Origin: Rhyzopertha dominica
Taxonomy: Eukaryota > Arthropoda > Insecta > Coleoptera > Bostrichidae
Reading direction: 5' to 3'
DNA: 64,000 bases
NCBI GenBank assembly: GCA_025024175.1
Contig: QCXZ01000075.1
Coordinates: forward strand, 6,510,001 to 6,574,000
Shown piece after piece: positions 1 to 11,293 of the stretch. The first letter of the stretch is position 1; every line of letters starts with the position of its first letter. A program made the translations under genes and the position numbers. The notes under the pieces are model-generated. The model saw only the letters and a program-made list of their open reading frames with translations, was not told the DNA's origin and did no database searches.

Positions 1-290
1 ACAAACTTTGACTGCAAAATGGGGAGGTGCACTATCTTGCTGAAACCATATCTGTTCAAATTTTTATCAATGAAGAAGGGTCCAATAATGTGCTCACCGT
101 AATACCACATCAGACATTAACTTTCGAGGGTGTTGTTTGTGGACTTGCTCCATCTAGTGTGGATTTGTGTCCGACCAATATCTGCAATTATGTCTATTCA
201 TATTACCATTGAGGTAGCAGGTCGCTTCATCAGAAAACATAATTCAATTTAAAATGTTTCTATCTTCATCTAGCGTGTTCATAGCACTTT
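1..290 (-). pseudogene. Tc1/mariner (IS630-type) transposase fragment
   Basis: The minus strand reads as part of a DDE transposase. Near 225-250 it gives FSDEA followed by NRHN and RYWSD, the block around the first catalytic Asp in insect IS630-type transposases. Near 1-50 it gives FQQDSAPPHF, the block around the second catalytic Asp. A stop follows DTNPH and the spacing between the blocks is shortened, so the gene is dead. The C-terminal part would lie outside the window start. Upstream (higher coordinates) the reading TLDEDRNIL fits the sequence preceding the first Asp block. Family assignment rests on motifs only. Confidence 0.75.
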
Positions 291-296
291 TTGGAA

Positions 297-500
297 AAAA
301 ATATCATTTTCAATGAAGTGTCTTCCCGTTTAAAGAAATGCATCTTGCGCCCATATCTCGGAAAGGGGTGTTGACAGGAGTTGAAATTCCAGAAAATGCA
401 TTTTAATTATCCATAACCCCATCCACAATCTCAGAAAAATCGGTCTAACAGAACCGGAAATATCCTGCTGGTTCCATACTTTGTAGCGACTCTGTATGTT
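297..500 (-). repeat. Dispersed repeat, copy 1 (second copy at 48184-48412)
   Basis: This 200-bp stretch recurs near 48.2-48.4 kb in the same orientation with about 80 percent identity by eye. Shared blocks include CCAGAAAATGCATTTTAAT, GCCCATATCTCGG and GGTTCCATACTTTGTAGCGA. Here it lies directly against the transposase fragment at 1-290; the second copy has no transposase beside it, so the two may be separate repeats. Confidence 0.8.
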
Positions 501-1248
501 GAGTAGTCACATAGCTTTTTTATTTAAAATTGGGGTAGTGATTTAGGGTACATATTTTGTGCATCTTCTACATTAAATGCACGTGTAATTTGTATTTGAA
601 ATTATTGAGGTCTTATTTATACATTCAGATACAGGGCTTCATCTTAAAATATCCTTTGAAATGCTTCACTTGCCGTTGTTTCCCATTAAAAAAATCTTCG
701 TGGCATTTTGTCTGCAGATGTTAAAGTATATTCAATTTATTACATTTAGTTGACCATACCCAAGTTATGATAAAGCTGGTTCTGTAACGTCATTTAGCTT
801 GGGTTTACCACAGGGAGAGTTGTGAAACTCATTTCTTCATTTACTAAACAACAATTATCACAATTCGAGCTCGCAATGACCTGCAAAAAATGTACTATAC
901 GGTAAAGGGGTTCCCTTCGTATTTTTAATAAGATGGCATTATAAAACGGATCAAAAAATTTATCTATGATACCATCATCATTGGGATATCAGACAGATAT
1001 TTTATAATGAACATGTAGTATGATATGTTATATCATTATTTGAATATTCAGGTCTTATAGATCTACTGCAAGGAACATAAGAGCTATTTAGGGAAACAAA
1101 GATGATAAAATTTATGAAATAAATAACATGATTTGTAACAAATTTTCAAAACAAAAAAAAAAACAGAAGTTGAATCTTATTTTCTAAGCCAAAATTCATT
1201 CTAAGGGTATAATTCTGTAGAGAAAGAAGCATCAATAAATTTTAGTGT
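501..1248. other. No recognisable feature
   Basis: AT-rich sequence. I see no coding signature, RNA gene or clear repeat structure. Confidence 0.6.
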
Positions 1249-1691
1249 TTAATTCATGACGCCTATAGACAATCCATCAGAATTAAATCCCATTGGGCAA
1301 TTGGTTGCTGGCAACCCTAATGCGTTAAAAACGGATAAATATCCACAATTAAAAACCTTCCTGTAAATATCCCTATGAGGATGGGCACCACTGGGAAAAG
1401 AGGGAAATAATAAAACGCCGTTGTCCTTTAAAACTGAAGTGACATTTTCTTTCATCTCCTCTAAGGTTTCTAGAATCTTCTCTCTGGTAGACTTGCGCTT
1501 CCTATGTACTGATATTAATGTGCCGAAAAGCATTGTGTATAATACGGAATCTGGTCTAAAAGCCATGAAACGGAAGAGTTCTTTGAAGAATCCTCTATTT
1601 AAATCAGTTAGAAGTCAATATCGTTGGCGCAGCCAATTGCTAAATCTAGGTAGGACAACTCTGGACTGTATTTCAAATCCTTAACGTCTAT
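1249..1691 (-). pseudogene. Fatty-acid amide hydrolase 2-like C-terminal fragment, frameshifted
   Basis: FAAH2-type amidases hydrolyse fatty-acid amides and belong to the amidase signature family. This minus-strand stretch carries the C-terminal part: NGVLLFPSFPSGAHPH followed by a block reading FNALGLPATNCPMGFNSDGL, which match the LFPS, the GxPA and the downstream CP-G blocks of FAAH2 proteins. The catalytic Ser-Ser-Lys part would be upstream and is not seen. The block starts just after a good acceptor (TTTTGTTACAG ending at 1692), so it looks like an exon. Two reading frames are needed, with a shift near 1607-1615 (DIDF into LTDLNRGFF), and the frame stops at GVMN where FAAH2 normally continues. 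I call it a pseudogene fragment from a genomic duplication; a live exon with a sequencing error is the alternative. Confidence 0.65.
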
Positions 1692-2299
1692 CTGTAACAA
1701 AAAAAGGGTTTTTAGTTGCCATATGGTAACTTATAAAGTCGCACTGTACAAATGGGACATACGTTAAGTGATTAAATAAGTATAAGTCTCGGAAACTGCC
1801 TTTCTTGTAGCTCCTACTAAACGTACAAAATTTCTCTCTCGATCTGAGTGGGCGTTAGCCGCTATATTAACAAAATGGCGTCGAAAGTTAGTGAATTGAT
1901 AAAATGTACATAGAGAAGGCTAGTCGAGTGCTAGGTGTTTGAACAAACGGTTTTCGTTTTGTCAAATAATTGTAATGTGAAGATGGCACAATAATCATTA
2001 ATCAGGAATAAATTTCATCGTCGGATAGGAGAAGATGTGTGCATTTTTTATTTAGTTGTTAAAGGTTTTTGATTTGTAAGCCAAACCAAAATTTAACAGG
2101 TTCATACATTTTTAATGAAGTCATTTCACAAGCTTTTTCGCTTCAAATCGACCAAAAGATGCCGGGAATTCCTATTGAAATATTTTACACTCTTTTAAGA
2201 CCTCTTTCGTGGTCAAACGTAAGTGTATCCCACTTCTGATGTTACCCATTGCTACTCATCGTGCCCCATGAGTAATCTGCGACACATCCGGATAGTTTC
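1692..2299. other. No recognisable feature
   Basis: No further FAAH-like exon is visible on the minus strand, and no other gene or repeat is recognisable. Confidence 0.55.
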
Positions 2300-2885
2300 C
2301 TTCATGTCACACCTCCTCGGCCACCCACCCTGCAAAATTGACCCGAACAACTCCCGAAACCTCCGCCGCCACATCAGACCATCGCTCATCCTCCGGGACG
2401 ATACAGAAACATCGCTCGGCAATAATTGATTTAATCCCGGGACGCGGGGTGGTCCGCTCGCCCAAGATGGAGCACCCGGAGTACAAGGGGTTGATTTGAG
2501 CGGCGGCGTCAGCTGGCGCGCCACTTAGCCGCCCCCGTCGCCCGAACGGCCGCCCGCCCCAAGGCCGAGAGTCGCGCACACCGCCGCAGCGAATCTTTCC
2601 GGAGGCCTGTCGAAAAAACATGCGCCACATTTACACGTATTAATTCAAACGGCGCGCTGCGAATACCGAGAGCGCCGGCCGCCGGGGAATAAATTGACTG
2701 CGCCCCGCGGGAATAGTATAAATCAGAAAAATTTGCGTGGCGCCCATCCGATGCACGTGGAAGGAAGATGGATGTCTTTGGGATGGAGATGTTTTGATTT
2801 TTGCTCGCGGGGCGGACGGGCAAAGGGTTGGGGCGCCATGGCGGAAGAGTCGGTAGCTGGAAGGTGCTTCGTTGTTTCTGGTTGA
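2300..2885. promoter_or_regulatory. GC- and CpG-rich island, candidate regulatory region
   Basis: Base composition jumps from AT-rich to strongly GC-rich with many CpG dinucleotides, most densely at 2430-2700, then falls back. Overlapping ORFs on both strands look like by-products of the composition and match nothing I know. The block holds homeodomain-type sites (GATTTAATCC, TTAATTCAAA) and a GCGCCATGGCGG palindrome near 2831. Position 5' of the first visible Dbx exon makes a Dbx regulatory element or promoter possible. Inference from composition only. Confidence 0.35.
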
Positions 2886-3099
2886 ACACTAGATATGCAG
2901 TGGCTGGAACAAACGCAAAATCTCATTACGAAATTTTGATTGGTTTGGGGATCTCTTTCCACATTTGAAATTAAAAAAACAAACCGCCTAGAGTCAAAGA
3001 TTTGCCTGTTTTCTGAATATTAGAGTAGGACTATGGATATGAATATTGCATAGTAATTGCCGAGTTTCATGCTATTCATAATAACGGTGGATGATATGA

Positions 3100-3890
3100 T
3101 AAAGCATGAAAATGAGAAAAAAAGAAGAGTTACAGTTGGTTATCACCAGCTATGACCTGAACAATTATAGAATTGTCTTTGCAGATTATTTAGCATTATT
3201 TGATTCCACTGAAAAAGACGAAGAACAATTTAGAAAAATGGTCAAAGTTTTCAGAGTACAGGATGAAAATATACGAGCACATGTCGGAAACAAAAGGGCA
3301 AGAAAATTGACATGAAATGTGAAGGACAGGAAATTAAGCAGGTCAAAACTTTTAAATATGTGGGAGTCCAGCTAGATGACAAAGTAACAGCAGAGATAAA
3401 AATCAATGAAAGATTATCATCGACTATAAAACTGTATCATGCACTAGGTAGGACATTCATAGGAAGAAAAGAAGAGAAACAAAAGGAAATGTATATAAGC
3501 CCATATTTCGACCAATACTTTTACTTTTAGAAGCGAGTCAAGGGCACTATCAACAAACCAAAAAGGTCGAATCCAGGCTATGGAAATAAAATTTCACATT
3601 AATATGAATGCACCGCGTAAGAAACGTCAAGATTTCAAGAGAACTGAACATGGATTCAATTCTAGTAACAGCAGAGCAAAACCAATTAAAATGGTTATGT
3701 CATATGCTGTGGGTGAATGAAAGACACCAAGTTAAAAGGATCTGGCAAGCAAGAATTTATACTAGAATGGCGAGGGGAAGGCTACAGGAGACATGGGATG
3801 GAGCCATAAGCAAGATATTGGAAAAAAGGGGAAAATTATGAAGAGAAGCAGCAGAATTGGCAGTGAACAAAAAAAAGTGGGGGAAACTTA
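3100..3890 (+). pseudogene. Non-LTR retrotransposon reverse transcriptase C-terminal remnant
   Basis: Three broken reading frames give the C-terminal end of a LINE polyprotein. 3312-3530 has the block QVKTFKYVGVQLD, which follows the RT palm in these elements. 3608-3890 has QNQLKWLCHMLWV and ARGRLQETWDGAISKI, the QLxWxGHxxR and GRPxxxWxD blocks of RTE/CR1-like C-termini. No catalytic YADD part is present. Stops and frame changes make it dead. Confidence 0.7.
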
Positions 3891-3891
3891 A

Positions 3892-4562
3892 TAATAATAA
3901 TAATAATAATAATTTTATTCTCACCAGTCACTAGCATTGTAATAAGATAAAATTTGTGTACTATACAAGTGACATTGCTGAGCGAGAGGGAAAAGAAATA
4001 TCATGCAACAAAGAAGACAGCGAAGAAGTGAAAAGAGAGGAGAAAACAGAAAAGAAAAATGAAAAAAAATACAGCTGNCAGGGGTAATGCGACAAGTGAT
4101 CCAACAAGGAACAGATCTGTCGCCGGCAGCACCAGAAAAACAAAGCTATGCGTACTCATGTTCGCTCCGGTTATACCTTTTCAAGGAAAAAATCACGCAA
4201 CTTCTTTATATTAATCGGGGACACAGATTTGAAGCGCGTTTCTAAACTGTTATAAAATTTGGGAATGTTGTAAGAGAAGCTTCTTTGGAAAAAAAGCGCT
4301 TTTGTGCCGAGGGACGGTAATAAGAATTTTCCTCCTGATGTTGACATGATGCACGTCCGTTCTAAAAGTTATTAATTTGCATAGGTACTGAATGAAAGTA
4401 ACGACGACTTTCCATGTTCAACCAACGTGCTTCCTTCAGTTTATACGTAATTCTATAATTTCGCCGAATGCCATACACAAATCTAAGGAACGAGTTCTGC
4501 ACGAGCTGTATTTTTTTGTAAAACTTGATCCTGATGGTGTTAGGTGTATAATTTCACAGGTC
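3892..4562 (-). pseudogene. Jockey/CR1-type LINE 3' fragment with (ATT)n tail
   Basis: The minus strand reads LVQNSFLRFVYGIRRNYRI and ARWLNMESRR, then ITFRTDVHHVN, then SFSYNIPKFYNSLETRF and KKLRDFFLEKV-stop at about 4174. These are the last blocks of a Jockey/CR1-type ORF2, in the same order as in the plus-strand LINE near 10.5 kb. The frames are broken and a stretch between the blocks is missing. At the 3' end an AATAAA-like motif is followed by an (ATT)n microsatellite at 3893-3912, the usual tail of such elements. Its truncated 5' end lies directly against a mariner fragment. Confidence 0.75.
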
Positions 4563-4885
4563 ATCATCGTCGAAGGTTTTACCATTTAAGGAATTTTGTG
4601 AGCCTCTAAATAAATGATAATCCGGGCTATACGATGGATTTGACAAAACTTTCCAACCAAATACCAATAATTTTTGGCGAGTGAGGTAAGCTGCCTAACG
4701 ATTTCTTGAATTTCAGAGTTTAATTTGTCCAGTTGGCGACAATACGCATCTGAGTTAATTGTTTGGTCCCTAGGAAATAGTTCAAAATACACAATACTTT
4801 TGTAATCCTACCAACTTCTTTTGGTACTTTTCTGATGTTATTTGCGCTGTTTTGGACCATGACCACTTTCGTTCGATGTTATAAT
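4563..4885 (-). pseudogene. Mariner transposase fragment, interrupted by the LINE at 3892-4562
   Basis: The minus strand reads VYFELFPRDQTINSDAYCRQ, the block between the first and second catalytic Asp of mariner transposases, then a degenerate stretch, then NPSYSPD and YHLF, the third-Asp block, and NSLNGKTFDD, the C-terminal block. The reading stops at the LINE junction at about 4562. The second-Asp block (HDNARPH) is lost. The rest of the element is not found on the other side of the LINE. Confidence 0.75.
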
Positions 4886-5952
4886 AAATTATCTATTTTT
4901 CATCATCAGTGTACTGCAGCAGCATATGCACTAATCGTATATACACAATGTTACTATGATACGTATATATGACCGATTCTCAATATATATCCAAATAAAT
5001 TAATTTTTACAATTCACATTAAAATACAGTCCACTATATTGTATCAATTGGTCCAATATAGCCGGATCCAGAATTTTGGAAGTTATTATCACAATTTGCG
5101 GCAGAGAAGAAACTATATATTTGGTTACTCCGCATTCTGATGTGACGGAAGGCATTTTTTGAAGTGGCTAAAGTAGTTCTTCATGTTTTTCTTGCTGTAC
5201 TGATACTTTAAAAGAATTTTAATTCAATTTATCACTCTGACAGGTTTCAGTTGTTGATGATTGTGGCAGCTGAATTAGGTGCATTAATACGCAAACACGG
5301 TGGTATCAAGCGAAAATTCACCAATTTCATATCCCTTTTTTGTGGAATTCAGATTGATTCCAAAAATTAGATGAACCATTGATGAATGATTTGTTTTTGA
5401 AAGTTGACATAATAAGACATTTTTTTTTAATTTGAAGCAATTGAAGATGAAATAGAATGCATTTGTGAGAATAGGGCATTGTATGTAAGGTCATTATAAT
5501 GAAAAAGATGATTGTGTAAATAAATTTAACAAAGATTTAACTCTCACGAATACATTCTTAAAGTAGTGTCTAGAAGATTTAAAATCAAATTAAGAAAATA
5601 ATTCCAAATCGTCTCCAGACACTAATTCAGATTAATGTGCCAATTTTGAATCAATACATTCTAGTAAAATGCAAGAGCATTGACATTTTTTGTGACCCTA
5701 TAATGACTTACTTTCTTAAGAAACCAATTAAAGTACTAAATTGTCACGGGTAATCGCTGTTGCTAAATAAACTTTAGAATTGCTCTTATTGTAAGTAGTT
5801 TACTACGTGGCGGTTCCAAGTGTTATAATAAAAACCTAGTACACTTACCTCATTGAAGTAACCAACCAGCTCTTTTTAGACATGTACTACTTCTGAATTA
5901 TTATCAATAGTCGAATATTTTCAGATTCTTTAATACACGTATCACCTCCCAG
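4886..5952. other. No recognisable gene
   Basis: AT-rich sequence upstream of the first visible Dbx exon; it may be Dbx intron. Nothing further is supported. A second possible acceptor for that exon (ATATTTTCAG, ending 5924) lies at its right end. Confidence 0.5.
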
Positions 5953-6077
5953 CTTATTAGGATTATCGTCGTACCTCAACAGCCATGCACCAGGAATTGC
6001 GAAGCCAGTGGCCAGCAGACCTCATTTCAATCCCCATCTGTTACTCGCTCACTGCAGGCCTCAACCGTACCTCACAG
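5953..6077 (+). CDS. Dbx: Dbx homeobox gene, exon upstream of the homeobox exon
   Basis: Dbx proteins are homeodomain transcription factors acting in neural progenitors. This 125-bp exon has no ATG of its own frame. One frame is open throughout: 1 nt, 41 codons, 1 nt. It reads LLGLSSYLNSHAPG, then GIAKPVASRPHFNPH and LAHCRPQPYLT. It is bounded by CACCTCCCAG at the acceptor and CACAG/GTAATC at the donor. The single trailing G joins the two leading bases (TG) of the exon at 13263, giving a continuous frame into SGSQSTVFPLPGTF. The His/Pro-rich content resembles the stretch before the homeodomain in vertebrate Dbx, from memory. The acceptor could instead be at 5924, which keeps the same frame and adds residues. 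The earlier exon(s) with the start codon are not found. Confidence 0.7.
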
Positions 6078-6423
6078 GTAATCAAATCTTTATTCCTACT
6101 CTTTATGATAGTAACTCACCTGCGGAAAGAGTACGTTTGTACATTCCTTAACTTTAGATCCAATAAGCAAGTTGTTATAATTGCAGTTTATTATCAGAAA
6201 TGAACGATGTAACTTTTTATTGGAGAATCGAGGCATAACGGCTGGCTTGACGAATTTTTGTTTCCACACAGCGCATTAAATTGATAAATGCAGAATTTGG
6301 CGTTTGCAGTAATTTTTGGTAGTCTTTGTTTTAGTTTATCCTTATTTGACGCATCCCAATCGGCACTACATACGTCCCATTTTAAATTTCTCTAAAAACA
6401 TTCGACTGGACGTAATTGTGGCA
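6078..6423. other. Dbx intron, no recognisable element
   Basis: Start of the first visible Dbx intron (6078-13262). No element recognised before the tetranucleotide repeat at 6424. Confidence 0.5.
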
Positions 6424-6850
6424 TATTTATTTATTTATTTATTTACGGGAAAACCCCCTATTATTAATAACAACAATAACATTAACTTTACAAAAAGTAT
6501 ATAAACCAAAATAGTGTCAATAACCTCGTAACAAACCATACAATGCTTAACATAAATAAAATACAATGAACACATTATTCAATTAAACTGATATTGATGT
6601 GCCTGTGCTGGGCCTTAACCTTACTAGTGGAACACAAGAAATCGATCCCCTTATACACATTACCAAGTCGCAACATTCTAGTAATTGGGCCATAATAGCC
6701 ATAATTGGTGGAATAAGGTACATGAAAAAGTCCTCTGTTTCTAGTACATGGGCGCCAAGTACAGCGGGGTTCCGGGGCCCAAGGCCCACCCCCAGAAATA
6801 AATCTGGGGGGAAGGTCATTGTTAAAGAGATAACAGCGTTATACTAAACT
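6424..6850 (-). repeat. Retroelement 3' region with (AAAT)n tail
   Basis: A TTTA microsatellite at 6424-6446 is followed by sequence that, on the minus strand, ends in it, as retroelement 3' ends do. The stretch continues without a break into the Penelope-like remnant to the right, so it may be that element's 3' part. The ORFs here on both strands match no known protein. Confidence 0.45.
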
Positions 6851-8300
6851 CATATGTGCAGAATTTTGTTTAGGTCCCCTTTTTTACATGGGTTGTAAAG
6901 TAGAGATGTAAAGTTCTCTCGCCTGGATTTTAAAGACCGACTATCAAAGGACGTGAGATGTCTATTTGCGCATTTGGCAAATATTGTGATACTTAGCTTT
7001 TGTAATTTCCAAAAGCTCTAAAAGGTTTAGTTTTTCACCTTTCCTTTCGGAATGTAAAACTTTGATGTCGTTTTCATGTATAAGTAATGATTATCTTTTA
7101 TGCAATGGTTACGGGTAGTACTTTTATTTGAATTTTTATTCGCAACATGTTCATTAATTCCATTTTTAATAGCCTTACCTGATTGTCCTATGTATACCAT
7201 ATCACATTGCATGCATTTTAGTTGGTAAATACCGCTTTTAAATGAGAAAGATGATCCATTATGCTCAAAGTGCAGTTTCCTTATTAATAAAAAAAACAAA
7301 TGAATAAATGTCTTACTGCACATCCTTTAATTGTGTTAGATAGTACATGTGGATTCCTTCAAAACATGTACTATCCAACATAATTAAAGGATGTGCAGTA
7401 ACACATTTATTCATTTGTTTTATTTTATCAATGCGTTTTTGTCCAAACTATCGCATTTTGGCTTATTGTTAACTAGAAAACCTTCCAAATTGCTCTTACT
7501 ATATTTACCTCTATTGTTGTTATTCCAAATCTGTTTAGCCTATTTTTACACACTAACACCTTATATATATTATACATAATTTACTGCGGCTAAAATATGC
7601 TCTTTATCACTTATTGCACAGCATTCTTTCAATTCTAACTTTATAGTGCTTTTTAAGCATTTGTTAATTATTTTGCGTCATATCCATTATTAAAGCCTAT
7701 TGATCTGAGCAAGCCAACATCTGACTGTGTTTGTTTTCTATAAATTTCAGTCGATTTTATTGTTCTTTACCGAAACAGATAAGTCCAGAAAATGAAGAAA
7801 TCCATTCTTTTCTTTTTCGAGGGTAAATTGAATCTTTTATTTATTGCATTTTTTAGAATACACCTAACTGCGTATCAGTTCCCGTCCAAATATAAAAAAT
7901 ATTTTCAACATATCTGGTCCATAATAACACATTCTTGATAATTTCATTTTTCCTTGCAAAAAGCTTCTCTTCGAAATTCGACATGAAAATTTTGGTCAAG
8001 ACTTGAGACAAAGGCGGACCCATTGGCAGTCCATCGTCTTGCTTGTAGAATATGTCGTTGAACATAAAATAAGTTTGATCTATGCAAATTTATACAATAT
8101 CCAATAGTTCATTTTTTTTGTGTTTGATAGGTGAAGAAAGAAACTACGACCGTCATCGTCTCCAGCTTGTGATATATAGTATATGAAACTTCAAATTCAA
8201 ATCAAATTTTACATAATATGCATGATTTGGTAAATACAATTGGCCCTCTTCCATAAACCTCAATTTCAAAGCCCCGATNAAGATTTAAAATTAAATCGAA
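6851..8300 (-). pseudogene. Penelope-like retroelement remnant (RT and GIY-YIG endonuclease)
   Basis: On the minus strand, 7853-8065 reads FYKQDDGLPMGPPLSQVL and KIFMSNFEEKLFARKNEI, the RT block of Penelope-like elements. It then gives WTRYVENIFYIWTG, where the catalytic YVDD has become YVEN. Downstream, 7027-7323 reads FKSGIYQLKCMQCDMVYIGQ, the GIY-YIG endonuclease core, then EHVANKN and a KKGK-like end. Order and orientation are those of a Penelope-like element: RT first, endonuclease at the C-terminus. The frames are broken, and a foldback sits in the linker at 7297-7417. Confidence 0.85.
7297..7417. repeat. 54-bp inverted repeat with 13-nt loop inside the Penelope-like element
   Basis: The arms 7297-7350 and 7364-7417 match at 51 of 54 positions when one is reversed. 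The loop is GGATTCCTTCAAA. The foldback lies between the RT part and the GIY-YIG part of the surrounding element. Confidence 0.9.
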
Positions 8301-9299
8301 AGCTCGGCAGAGAAAAAAGAGTCTACATAATTTTAAGATAAATACAATAGTAGTAGTAATAGTTCAATAGTATATTAGATATAGTTTTAATCCAATGATT
8401 TCTTAATAAGGTTTTACCTTTAAGCATTTTTTGGTTACAAAAAACTCACTCAATACTCAAAAAGTATAATATATTCTTCACCAATTTGTTTTTGTAAAAG
8501 GATTGTCCTATATTAGTTCCCTAAGAGATAATGCTTTTCATCTTCCTTTCGTATGTAGTTAAAAATTGTTTGTTTTAGCTCAGAGTCGAGCTTCATTTGC
8601 GAGGTATATTTCGATTAAGCAACTAAAGACTAATCGAATAAAAATGCAATTTTAAATACAGTAGAAGAAAATGTATAGTATTTCCAACGATATGTATGAA
8701 GTGTGTTTAGCGTCTTCAATACTGTTCTCTCATGCTTATAAACCATTTAGCTAAGTAAACCGCAGCTTTGATGTTTCAATTAGCGCCAATTTGAGCTGTT
8801 GCTGTAGCGCAGCAGGCAGACTGCAAAATTAATCTAGCCAACTTTGATATGATGGGACGTCATTGCACCCGTAATCAACAGGTTGTCAATGCAGAGCATG
8901 TAAACAGCCTTTGTCCGACTGATTTTCGGGACAATTCCGTGAAAGCACATCGTGATTTAGTGCCTTATGTGGGTGTCGCATGAATGTATAATAAAATATG
9001 AGCGTCACCGTGATTGCTGTCACATACAATTTTGAACTATGCTTGTCATTTTGTCGACATTCATGGATAAACTGGCAATCGATAAAATTGAAACATTTAG
9101 TTGTATCGTAGTATTTTATAATTACTTACAGTTAGGTTCTTCTTCAAACTACAAAAACATAGTCAGGTTTGATACAGATCTGTAAGTAATTATTAAATAC
9201 AACAATAACCTAGTGCTTTTATCTAATCATTATAATTCACTATGTTGCTAAGTACAAAAATCAGAAACAGTTATGGAAGAAGTTGGATGACTTGGATAA
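8301..9299. other. No recognisable gene (Dbx intron)
   Basis: AT-rich. I see no coding signature, RNA gene or structured repeat. Confidence 0.5.
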
Positions 9300-11293
9300 C
9301 TATAAAAGGAAGTCACGTATACCCTTGTCAAGTGCTTTTAAATGATCCTTCGGCAATAAATAATCATTTTTGCAGATATCTTCTAACTTGTCACCTGATG
9401 ATCAAATGATAAGCTTTTGTAGTTCTAACAAGAAACAAAATTTTGAGTCCTTGCTGCAGTTCCACTTAGTTGTCTTGTTTGAAATCAAATCGACTGCCTG
9501 CGGTCCTGACAACATAAATCCATAGATGCTTCTTATGTGCTGTCCAACTATTTTACCAGTACTGACACACTTAATAAACACTTATTTACTGAAGAACTTC
9601 GTTCCCAGCACATGGAAAATTGCAAAAGTTTTGCCGTTGCCAAAAAATCGATGGTAGCATCTTTTGATGAACTGCGTCTAATTTCGCTTTTGCCGGTAAT
9701 GTCGAAAGTCTTGGAAAAGATTTTGGTGCGACAAATAAAAGGTTACCTGGATAAATACGATATCTTACATCTCAGACAATCGCCGGGATTTCGACAAAGA
9801 TATAGTTGTCTTACTGCACTTCTTGATTTGATTGATGATATCATTTGTGAAGTTGATGTTGGAAATATTAGTGCACTTGTTCTGTTGGACTTTTCCAAGG
9901 CTTTCGACAAAATTAATCATAAATTATTATCTTCAATTCTGGGGTACGTCGGATTTTCGCAGAATTCAGTGAGTCTTATTGAATGTTATTTTACTAAGCC
10001 CTGACAATATACTGTGACGGATTTCGGTGCATCTGAAGAAGGAGTTATTACGTCTGGGGTGCCTCAGTGATCTGTGATTGGACCTATTTTATTCTGTATA
10101 TATACATGTAATTTGTTGTCTTGTGTTCAGTACGGTACTTCTTATGTATATGCTGATGACACCCAGGTCCGTTTTTCGTTTCCCTTTCGCAAATAGAATG
10201 ATTAATGAAGATTTAAAGCAATTGCAAGAAACTTTTTTGCAGCATCAACTTAGTTTGAACGATTTAAAGAGCTCTGTACTGATATTTCGTAAAACCAAGA
10301 ACTAGCAGAAATGTTATTAAAGATTAAAGTTGGTAATAGTATTTTGCCGTGCTCTAAAGTAGCGAAAAGTTTGGGTGTTGATATAGACACGGAACTACGA
10401 TTTAGTAATTTCATTACTAAAAAATTGAATGTTGCATACGTTAGCTTAAAAAAGCTGTATCCTTATCGCCATATCTTACCCACTAACTTAAAAATAAAGC
10501 TAACGGATGCAACGGTCTTAAGCAACATGAACTATTGCGATGTCTTGTATGGCCCATGCTTAACCAGGGTAGATGTAAATCGCATTGAACGTTTGCAAAA
10601 GTCTTGTTTGAGATTTATTTACGGAATTCGAAAATTTTCTCGGATTTCACATAAGTTGATTTCTGCAGGATGGCTGAACATGGCCCATAGACGTGAGTTA
10701 CACGCGGCGTGCTTATACTCTTCAATTATGTTTTTCAAGTGCCCACCCTACCTGTGCAACAGATCACTTTTCGTTCTGATGTGCACTCTTTGAACACTAG
10801 GTTTCGTGGACTCTTGTCCCCCCTAGACACTTCACTGATTTATTCACTCGGTCTTTTACTTACAACATCTAGAAAATATTTAATAGTATTCCAACTTAGA
10901 TAGAAGAGTGTAAATTTTTTAAATTTAGGTTAGAGCGTCGTCGTCGTCGTCTTTTGATGTCTCGCCAGTTCTCGTAAATCCAACATCCTCATATTTGTCA
11001 GTTTTCCATTAAACCCAATGCTTTTTTTTGCATTGCGTTTTCCTTGTAATTATGTCTCGTCTATAAATAGTTTTATTCCTTTTCTAATAGCGCGGTCGGA
11101 GAGCCCAGCACTTTGGGTATTCTGTAATTTGCTTTTTTTCTGGACTAAGATTAAAAATCAGGTTTCCTGCCTTCTTAGTCCTTTTTGTAGTAGCGGCAGC
11201 AATTTGCCTTATTCTAATAAGCAATCTATCTGAATGTGGAGTATTATGTTGACCGCTACCACAAATAAATTTATATTACTTATTATTATTATC
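9300..11293 (+). pseudogene. Jockey-type LINE reverse transcriptase pseudogene with (TTA)n tail
   Basis: The plus strand carries an ordered but broken RT. Near 9490 it gives STACGPDNIN, the GPD block; 9537-10004 has ISLLPVMSKVLEK, then LLDFSKAFDKINHKLL, the first catalytic Asp block; near 10145 YVYADDTQV, the YADD active site; then 10311-10793 has KSLGVDIDTELRFS and LQKSCLRFIYGIRKF and AGWLNMAHRRELH. It ends with TFRSDVHSLNTR. At least four frame changes or stops separate these. The 3' end is AAATAAATT followed by TTATTATTATTA at about 11278-11292. It lies in the first visible Dbx intron. The endonuclease part is absent, so it is 5' truncated. Confidence 0.85.

Noticed and set aside
2307..2889. 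Overlapping ORFs on both strands in the CpG-rich block, considered as a Dbx 5' exon
   Set aside because: No frame shows a Dbx-like N-terminal motif and no splice sites fit; treated as composition.
4895..4925. TCATCATCAGTGTACTGCAGCAG (reverse CTGATGA next to GAAA)
   Set aside because: No room for stem II between the two core boxes.
8800..8960. GC-richer stretch checked for a tRNA
   Set aside because: No A-box/B-box pair and no cloverleaf could be formed.
9386..9440. CTGATGATC followed by AAGAAAC, considered as a hammerhead
   Set aside because: No stem II between the boxes and GAAA is not placed next to a stem; it lies inside LINE sequence.
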